DNA of 64,000 bases from positions 62,001 through 126,000 of the forward strand of contig NOKP01000003.1 of the NCBI GenBank assembly GCA_002682825.1, written 5' to 3'. This DNA comes from Neonectria sp. B-13. Lineage: Eukaryota; Ascomycota; Sordariomycetes; Hypocreales; Nectriaceae. A model generated the notes under the pieces. The model was given only the letters and a program-made list of their open reading frames with translations. It was not told the DNA's origin and did no database searches. Both the position numbers and the translations under genes were made by a program. Numbering within the stretch: position 1 is the first letter of the stretch; every line of letters starts with the position of its first letter. Of this stretch, positions 56,182-64,000 are shown one piece after another.

Positions 56182-56860
56182 TGCTATAGTGTTTCAAAGA
56201 GCAGGGGTACTTCAGAAAGTCAGTCTGATTGTAGGAAGGCAAGGAATGAGATTCCCATTGAAATCTAGGCTTAAATAGAAGAAAATTATAGTATTAGGGC
56301 TTAAGTTACAGTACAGATTTTCCTTGGGGCTAGAGTGTAAAGAGAGTGCATATATATTAGTGTTTCCAAGAGGTTGTATATTAACGATTTCCTTATTATA
56401 GGGCACTGCATTCTTTGTAATAGTAAATTATAGCAACAGTAGTCCTTATTTTCCAGACCTCCCCACTGAGTTCCCTTTGTTCATTATAGCAAACTTGGAC
56501 ACCTACTTCTTAGAAACCCTCCTCTCTTGCATAAAGCCCTATTAGATTAGCCCTAAGGCTTGAACCTTCATGCCTAATGCTTCTTAAGTCACTTCTCTTC
56601 CTTCCAGACTTATCATTCCCTCACATCTCCCACAACCTCTTTCTTCCTTATTGTCTTTCAACAGCTTAGCTAGCCGCAATAGCTTCTTATCAGGACAAGC
56701 TCATCATCCTTTCAGGTCTCCCTCAATCAAAGCTCCCAGATGTCCATCATCTTGCTAAGTACCAGGTCGATGCTGGTTCATTCAATCGTCAGGGCAGCAC
56801 CTACTAGAAAGGTCACAACAACATTCTCCTCAAGCCCTTCCCGATTTCACATCTCAACTT
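56182..56860 (-). other. Retroelement sequence without recognisable coding content
   Basis: Element DNA, pyrimidine-rich on the + strand, CpG-poor. A 64-codon minus frame at 56212-56406 is the longest and is probably chance. Confidence 0.35.
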
Positions 56861-57261
56861 GGTTCCTACCTTAGTAAGTTCCTTTTTCTTCCTTCTATTA
56901 GGTCAGATAATCTAATGAGATACTTCTCTAGGTCCTAAAGTCATTCCAGGTCTAGTTCTGCGGTTTCCAGGCTCTCAATCGACTTGGCCGCCCACTGTAC
57001 ATCGAGTTGGATGTCCAGTTTCCTTCTTCCAGCAATCACTCAACCTTTCTCATCTAGTTCCTCCAACAACTTCCTTTCCACAATTCAACCATTACCTCTA
57101 GGATAGGGCTTCTAGCAACCCACACTCTTCAGTCTATCTTTATCCCAGCTGATTAGGCTCATCCTAGAGGGTACTTCTTTACCAACCTCCCCTCTTAACT
57201 ATATCTCCTCAAGGCCCTCATCATCACTTTCATCAAGGTCATCAACCCGGTCATATGTCAT
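56860..57261 (-). pseudogene. Relic acidic coiled-coil-like frame of the retroelement
   Basis: From an ATG at about 57261 (MTYDRVDDLDESDDEGLEEI) a minus frame runs with several stops through KEVPSRMSLISWDKDRLKSV, LDIQLDVQWAAKSIESLETA and DLEKYLIRLSDLIEGRKRN. The heptad-like Leu/Ile spacing suggests a coiled coil. It sits between the integrase tail and the third ORF. Role unknown. Confidence 0.35.
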
Positions 57262-58080
57262 TGCTATATCCACAGTTACTTTTCAACAACTACCCACTTT
57301 AATGAGCACATCCTAACGCCTTTCCATACTTACATTTCAGTTCCCAGCTTTATGAACAGCCAGTATGCTAATTGCATTTAGCACAACCGTTCTAACTGCA
57401 ATTAGAAGTTCCTCCATAGGTACCTAGCTTCAGGTCATCAGGAAGGTCCCCAGAAGTTCCCTTTAGGTAGCAGGGCTACCATTCCAAACACATCAACCTC
57501 CTTTGCTTCAGATATCTTCAATCCTCACTCTTGCCCTCATATTATCTCAGAGTATCCTTCCAAATCAGGCAGCTCTTCTAATACTAAAATCTACAGACAG
57601 GCTACTCTGGTTTCTACTAAGGCCCTTCAAGATAGATATCAGGCTTTTTAGCTGGCTGGATTGACACCTCCCCTTGTCTTAAGACTTCTTCTTCCCCTTA
57701 GAATAGGCAATAAGCAATAAATGCCCAACATCCAGCACTACTGCTTAATTGTTATCGCTTTCTTCTCTTCTGGATAGGCTCCCTTTATCCTATTCTTCCT
57801 TCACTGTAAGGTTCATTTGTCTTATAGTAGGCATAAAGTTCAATCCAGGTAGTCATTTCTAGGTCTTTTCCCTTATAGACATAGTATATCCAATCTTCTC
57901 TAGTAACCCCATTGTGTTCCTCCTCTTCCCACCTCCCCACACAGCAACACCACTATCCTCAGCCAACACTATATCCCCAGTATCTCATAAGACACTTAAA
58001 TTGCCATATACTAACTTTTGGCTTCCATAGTCATCTCTAGGATACAGACTTAGAAATCTCCTCTAGGCCCTTTCCATGGT
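57262..58080 (-). other. Retroelement sequence, decayed, no domain recognised
   Basis: Between the pol tail and the coiled-coil relic. A weakly coding frame may exist but is too broken to describe. Confidence 0.3.
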
Positions 58081-59160
58081 CAAACGACAAGCTCCAGCTC
58101 AAAGTCATCAGATAAGGAATTCATCTCACTTAGCTCATAAGGTGTATCATAAGATACTTCTTCATCAGATTCTTCATCCTCATCATCAGATAGTAGTCCC
58201 ATTGTTTCTTCATCATTAGGGCTCATCCACCAGCCTTACTCATCCTTCTAGAAAGCCTTCAACCAGTCTCCATGACAGATCCCTAGAAGCTTAATTCCAG
58301 TGAGAGTCTCAAGCTTATAAGTCCTAGTCTCCACAAGGGCTTCACAAATCCTATAGGGTCCTTTCCATCTTGGCTTAAGCTTTACAGCAGAAGAGAGATC
58401 ATTATAGTTTCATATGTCATACTGAAGGACTAGATCACCTAGTAGCAAGGGTGTCTTTCTTAGCTTAAAGGTATTCAACTCATTGGTCCTCCTAGCTAAG
58501 GTCTATCAATATTCCTTAACCTTTGCTCAAGCAGCTTCAATGTCCTCTTTGCATCTCTCCAGAATTCATATCCTAGCCAGAACCTCATCTTCCTTATCCT
58601 TAACATCATCCCAGTCAATAAGTCTCCAAGTTAGGATCTTAACTTCAAGGGGAAGGATAGGTTCCCAGCCATAAAGGAGCCAGAAGGGAGAGCAGCCGTA
58701 TGATCCCCAGATTGCTGACCTATCCGCAAGAAGGGCTAAGTCAACCAAATCCACCCATTTCCCTAGCCTTCCAAGCTTCTTAAAGTAATTAGTCATAGAC
58801 ACATGCCCTACTTCAATCAGCCCATTGGACTTAGAGTTATAGAAAGAGATTTTAGACATCTTAATGCCCAGGTCTTCCAGCTCATTAGGGATCCCTTTAG
58901 CAAGTTCCCCTCCATTATCAGTAACAATCTTCACTAGCATTCCATAGCAGTAAATAATCCTCTTGATAAATCTTCTAACATTAGCTACAGTAAGGTTACT
59001 AACAGCCATAGCTTCAATCCATCCTATCAAATCACATCTTACTTCCAGTAAGAACTTCATGCCTTTATCAAAAGGTAAGTACTACCCATCAATATAGATC
59101 TTCATCATTAGATACCAAGGAGCAATAGGCTTAGCCTATTCAGCCATTCATTGCACTATA
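58080..59160 (-). pseudogene. Integrase domain relic and acidic C-terminal tail
   Basis: The core is best seen at 59060-58566. The first catalytic Asp is in EVRCDLIGWIEAMAVSN, the second in VKIVTDNGGELAKG, and the Glu in NSKSNGLIEVGHVSMTNYF, the DDE triad of the rve fold. GCSPFWLLYGWEPILPLEV and KLKPRWKGPYRI are the usual downstream blocks. Stops at RI*ILER, EAA*AKV and YDI*NYN fit Arg CGA changed to TGA. A Glu/Asp-rich tail (LLSDDEDEESDEEVSYD) follows. Confidence 0.7.
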
Positions 59161-59699
59161 TATTCTTAACAGATTGGGCATTTTCGGATAACTATCTCCA
59201 AAGAGCATCTTAGGCCTCACCAAAAATAGCACTAAGAAATGATTTTTATCGTAGCTTCCCGTCCTTTGTAGCCTCCATAATAGTAACACAAAGTCATAAG
59301 ATACTTCTAAAGGTCATCATCATCAATAACCAGCATAGGGTCATCTCCTTCTCTCAGTCCTCACTTCCAGATCCAACCTCCCCTAACAAAGAACTAAGTT
59401 ACTTTCGCTCTTAGTCTCTTAAAGTCTCTTGCCAACATGCTTTTAGGTCTTTGCAGAAATGTAAGATAATCAGCTAAAGCAAGCCATTCACCCTTATAGT
59501 TGTCTATAAGAGCGCTGTCTTCTAGTCCAAGAAGAACAAGGTTAAGGCAGGCATCAATTTCATCCTCAATGTCTGCCTCAGCTTCCTAGTCCAAAAGGTC
59601 TAAAGGTCCCTAACCCTTCCTTAATAGACCATCTACAACTATATTCTTCTTCCCAGGGATATGCTTAACTATAAAGTCAAAAAGCAGTAGATAGCTAAA

Positions 59700-61200
59700 C
59701 CATCTGATAACCATGGCTCCTAGTATATCATTTGCCTAATTGTTCAACTAGTCGACTAATACCCTAGAGTCTATTTCCAAAGTAAATGGATAACCATAGA
59801 TATGCATACACAGGCACTATATCACATAAAGGGCTCCTTTGCACTCTAGCTTAGTTGCATCATACTTCTTCTCAGCATCTATCCAGGTTCCTAATTCAAA
59901 TCTCACAGGATAGCATTTCCCTTGAATAACCTACATCAAGACAGCTCCCCAGCCTAGGATGCTTGCATCAATCATCAAAATGACTTCCCCGGCTCCTTCT
60001 AAAAGATCAAGGGTTACAAGGATAGGAGCTGATACGATCTTTTCCTTCAGTATCGTCATTGCAGCCTGCTGGTCCTTATCCCAGTCCCAAACAGAGTCTT
60101 TCTTCAGCAGCTTAGTAAGAGGCTATGCAATCTAAGCATAGTTTCTAATCCAGATTCTATAGTAGCCAGTAATGCCAAGGAATGCCCTTACTTCAGTCAG
60201 GGTCTTACAATCCACCCATTCAATAATCTTAATGACCTTCTCTTCTATTGGCTTCCTCCCACTTATGCCACAGAGATACCCTACGATAGGGGCAGTCTTC
60301 TAACACCAAGCTGACTTCTTAGCAGCAATCATACAACCTACTAGCTCAACATTGACTAGAACAGCATCAAGATTGATAAAATACTCTAGGATAAACCTCC
60401 TTACACCAGGAAGAGCTTCCTCCCCACCATAGTCAGTCTCTAGTCCTTTGACACCAATATCATCCAGGAAAGCCCTAGCTTTATCCAGAAGCAAGTCAAG
60501 AAGGATCCTCATTATAATCCTAGTGAACTAGGCCACTGAGTTTATAGTACCTTATAGTAGTAAGCATAGTCTCATTAGACCTATTAGTGTGTTAAAGGTC
60601 GTAAGATCCCTGCTTTCTACTGCTAGCTTCACTTGGTCATATCCTGAAAAGAAGTCTAGCACAGAGAGGATTTTGCACATCCCAAATTCAACAGAGAAGT
60701 TATCTATTCCTAGAGGAATCATACTATCTCTAATGGTATAGGCATTGTATTACTTTACTAAGTTGATAAGGCATAGCCCTCCATCTTTCTTAGCCATAAG
60801 CATCCAATAGTTTCTATAAGAAGTATGACTTTCCTCAATGAGCTTGTTCTTCAGCCAGGTTTTCAGAAGATCAATAACCCTCTTCTTAGTCCCATGAGGA
60901 ATCACTACATTTCCACAATGCCAAGCAACATAGGGTATGATTTTAATGACTTAGGGAGGTATAACCCTTAGGTCAACTTCCCCTTTTTCCTTAAAGGTCC
61001 AGGATAAGGCTTCCTTACAGTTAAAAAGGATCTAATAGAGGATATCCCTTTCTGTATCCTTAAGGGTATCTCTTGTCTAGTCTATGATCGCTTCAAGCCT
61101 CTCTCCAAAGAGCCTAGAGCCTTTCTCAATCTTCAAGAACTTAGGCGTAATATAGTCAGAATAGGGCAAATCACACTCTAGGTCCCCTTTGACCTCTTCC
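59700..61200 (-). pseudogene. Reverse transcriptase and RNase H relic
   Basis: RT catalytic motif ARAFLDDIGVKG at about 60445-60480 (FLDD in place of YVDD). The connection reads TVWDWDKDQQAAMTILKEKI and APILVTLDL. RNase H follows with MIDASILGWGAVLM, KLECKGALYVI and LEIDSRVLVD, keeping the D, E and D metal ligands. Several frames and stops; not translatable. Confidence 0.7.
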
Positions 61201-61599
61201 TACCTCTTCTCCCTCCAGAACAGGTCTCCTTCCAGCATAGATCCATCAGAAGGGACATCATCCCTTGGCTAGATCTTATCCACCTTCCTTTTGTACATTA
61301 TATTAACCCATACAGCTGTATCCTCATAGCCAACTTCTAGTCTCAATTATCATACTTTTTCTACTCCAGTCACCATCAGATTATTCTCCTTCATCCAGTC
61401 TTTAAGAATGATCTTAAAGACTTTTCAGGCCATCTTTTTATCAACATATCTCATAAGATGCTCAACATCATCCTCCTCTAAACCATAAACATCCATTCTT
61501 TCCAGTTCAGAGGGAACTTTCCCACTCAATAGGGCCCCCCCAGTGCTTCTCGAGTAGTGACTGGGTATTCCCATCTAATCCCCCCTGCAACTGGGGACA

Positions 61600-61960
61600 C
61601 AATCTTAATATTTCCCAACTAGCAGCTTATCAACATCTCTCCTAGAACAGTTGTATAGTCAAAGGTGACTTTAGCGCTCCTAATAAAAGGCATCCCTAGG
61701 ATAAAAGGAATCAACACTGCAGAGGTTAGGGCCATATACATCTTTTGGTCAATAAAGACATTGCCCAAATAGACTTTAACCTCAACTACCCCTACCATCA
61801 CAATATAGTCTTTCAAGAAGGAAGTAGTCCTAGCCTTAATAGGTTAGACATTAAGCTTACTAATCTTAACAATATTATCAGAAATAATATTCCCTTCCAC
61901 TCCTATGTCAATAATAGCTTCCCAAGTATAGCCATCAGGGTTCCCAAGTCTCACTTGCAG
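61600..61960 (-). pseudogene. Aspartic protease relic
   Basis: The active-site loop reads AIIDIGVEGNIIS where D-T/S-G is expected, so Thr appears changed to Ile by a C-to-T event. The second hallmark FILGMPFIRSAKVTFDY is at about 61640-61690. Confidence 0.6.
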
Positions 61961-62399
61961 CCTTAGAAGATCTTAGCATAACAAGAGCATCTTACTGTCC
62001 TAGGGTCAAATCAAGGTCAGATTAACCCACACAACCATCTCATTCAGTGCTTCTAGGTCAGGTCTCTTAACCTCCTTCCCATAGGAGACCTTCATCATCG
62101 AGTTGCTATCTATCACCAGATAGTCTCCCAGAGTAAGTCAGGAGTCATCATAGGATTTCATAGGCAATTTCCTCTGACCAATCGCAACAGAATTAATCCC
62201 ACACCACTAAGATAATTCATCGAAATAAGCATCAGAGAAGCTTAGGTCAGTCCATTCCGTAATATTGTTTATTTTAACCTCCCTAGACCTCTTTGTCTTA
62301 TAGGTCAGGTCAGGGTCTATCCAGACAGTCTCTATAACTCCATCAGTAAGGTCAGCCAATTCCTTCGCCATAGATCATCCGAACTCAGGGTCATTCACA

Positions 62400-64000
62400 A
62401 TAATCTAGGGTATAATGACTCCAATCTTCATGATCAAGATCCTTTGCTTCAAGGCTGCCCTATTCTCAATCAATGAGGTCAGGCAAGAGTCACCTTCAGG
62501 TCCATCCTTCACAATAGCTTCAGCCATCTTTCGATCTTCCAGGTTCATCTGTTTAAGGATCCTAGGGGTTACCATAGGAATAGGCTAGCTTCACTTAGCT
62601 TCTTCCAGCTCCTCATTCATCCTTTGCCTCTTGGTTGCAGCTGTATTAAAAGTAACATTATTATTCAAGATTCCAGTGGATTCATTATAGTCACCTTTAT
62701 CGATTAGGATAATATTGGACTTTATTATCCTATTGACTAAGGGGTCCCCTTCAGAAAGCCCTGTCCTTCCGCTGGTCCTATCAATGATCATGTCTTCAAA
62801 CAGAGGGTCTTAACTCCTCTTCATAAAGTCAGTCACTAGGTCTTGCTCTTCCTAATTGAGGTTCCAATTTCAGATAGCAGATCCAGTCATCAATCTATCA
62901 AGAAATCTTATAGCAGGTAACTTTAGGAACTTCCTTATCCATATAACAATAAGTTTCTTAACTCCTCTAAGGAATCCTATCTTCTAGACAAGCTTAGGGG
63001 GGAGAATTGCTTCTCTTTGACCTACCTAGGCAATACCAGCTTCTAAGTCAAAGTCACAATAGCCAGCTTCCTTGTCCTTCTTCAACTCATAGCATTGGTT
63101 TAGGAAGTAACCAGCAATACAGCAGTAGAAACACTTTAACTATCTCTGCCCATAGCTAGCATTAATAAGGACATCCTAGTAGTCAGTTCCAAAGGATCCT
63201 ATGTACATAGGATAGTTGCTATTAATAGAGAGGTTGAAAAACCTTTGCTTATTGAGATTTCCTTGGAGAACAGCTGCAAGCCGTGCCTCTAGGTCCTTAT
63301 ATCTCTTTGAAACATTGATACTCATGTTTTGGACCATTTGAGCAAGGGAGTCGATCACCGTATCTGTTTTTGGGTTATTCAGAGGTTAGTTTCCTAGTTC
63401 CATATCCTTCTTAGGGGGTCTTTTATCTAGATCCAATTCTCTTTCCTAGGGTTCCTCAATTAGTTCTTTGAAAGATTAGTCCCACTTCAACAAGCTTAAG
63501 ATAAGATTGACCATTGCATCATATAGCTTAGATTGAAGGTCTTAGACTAGGATATTCTTCTATTAACACACCCAGATAATGACCCTACAGAGTAAGGTAT
63601 AGAAAACAGCATAAGAATTTCCTTCCTTGAACTTTCTACTGTTATTAAGAGTATTACATAACTCTCTATAGGTCTTAAGCCAGGTAAGGATCTCTTTATC
63701 TATCGTATTCCTCATAGACTATATATTCATCTTAAGGACCTTCTAGAGAGGTTAGATCTATTGTTCTTTATCTCCTTCCTTAAAGTCTTCCAGAAGCTTA
63801 GCCTTTGTTACCTCCCAGGAGCCATACTTACAGGCTTTCTGCACCTTTGTCCTAATATCCTCATGAACAAAGTACATCATCAGTTAGACCTTCCTTTCAT
63901 TCAAATGGACCTATCCCTTAATGTAGTTCTCAAACATTCTCAGGTAACTGGAAATGTTAGTCCCTTTGAAGATACAGTTGAACATATGGATTGGAATAAG
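62400..64000 (-). pseudogene. Gag relic with decayed CCHC zinc knuckle
   Basis: Retrotransposon-gag-like sequence reads in from the right edge (FKGTNISSYLRMFENYIKG), continuing through KEILTWLKTYRELCNTLNNS and a helical region (DSLAQMVQNMSINVSKRYKD). A zinc knuckle is at 63092-63133, CFYCCIAGYFLNQC, where the canonical His is Tyr. This is explained by CAC to TAC. The N-terminus is outside the window. Confidence 0.6.

Larger units (their letters stand above)
53423..64000 (-). mobile_element. Large decayed Ty3/Gypsy LTR retrotransposon, 5' end outside the window
   Basis: The element lies on the minus strand and runs off the right edge, so at least 10.5 kb belong to it. Read from right to left: gag with zinc knuckle, aspartic protease, reverse transcriptase, RNase H, integrase, acidic tail, further relic frames, polypurine tract, 3' LTR. 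The order RT-RNase H-integrase defines Ty3/Gypsy. All frames are riddled with stops. CpG is nearly absent and many stops are CGA-to-TGA or CAG-to-TAG type, while catalytic residues can still be recognised. One element with nested insertions cannot be excluded, but no second LTR is seen inside. Confidence 0.75.

Noticed and set aside
1..64000. tRNA, rRNA or other structured RNA genes
   Set aside because: No cloverleaf with A and B boxes or rRNA-like sequence was recognised by eye; a covariance-model scan would be needed to exclude them.

Overview
The window reads as nuclear DNA of a filamentous ascomycete (Pezizomycotina, most likely Sordariomycetes). Genes are interrupted by many short introns of about 45-95 nt with GTRNGT donors, CTRAY-type branch sites and YAG acceptors. 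Typical fungal families occur: two Zn2Cys6 regulators, a HET protein, a NACHT NLR, a Pth11/rhodopsin-type membrane protein and fungal MFS carriers. I rebuilt gene models by splicing; for every intact gene model except the HET gene the exon lengths sum to a multiple of three. Species is not determinable from the sequence alone.

Layout. 0-20 kb is ordinary single-copy chromosome: the 3' part of a Nup155/Nup170 nucleoporin, a SAM methyltransferase, a type I membrane protein of unknown function, an EXPERA-domain membrane protein, a zinc alcohol dehydrogenase carrying two inactivating lesions, an SRPK-like kinase, a Zn2Cys6 factor, an alpha/beta hydrolase and a rhodopsin-domain protein. 21.4-30.2 kb looks like a catabolic cluster: an NAD-dependent dehydrogenase with a SAF-like tail, a divergently transcribed Dal5-type MFS carrier, a Zn2Cys6 regulator and a DUF1537 (four-carbon acid sugar kinase) protein. 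30.6-45.2 kb is an accessory, self/non-self flavoured block: an NLR with C-terminal C2H2 fingers, a large SNF2/RING helicase, a conserved fungal protein of unknown function, an NmrA remnant and a HET protein. 45.4-52.0 kb holds a secreted amidase, a thiamine-diphosphate enzyme and a secreted nitrilase, possibly a nitrile/amide utilisation group, followed by a 5'-truncated sugar transporter.

Two structures are not explained by the genes. First, a short repeat with the core CACTGCAATTCTAG, often followed by a small palindrome of the CCTCT..AGAGG type, occurs about 16 times between 20.5 and 45.3 kb. Every copy left of 35.1 kb is in + orientation and every copy right of 39.8 kb is in - orientation, so the orientation switches across the SNF2 helicase gene. 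Second, 53.4-64 kb is one large, decayed LTR retrotransposon lying on the - strand. Its 3' LTR (about 53423-53776) and polypurine tract are visible. Relics of gag, protease, RT, RNase H and integrase follow to the right and run off the window edge. Between integrase and the 3' LTR it carries several kb of further broken coding sequence, including one relic frame of roughly 600-700 codons that I cannot assign. CpG is almost absent there, and many stops can be explained as CGA to TGA or CAG to TAG, as expected from RIP-like or methylation-linked C-to-T mutation.
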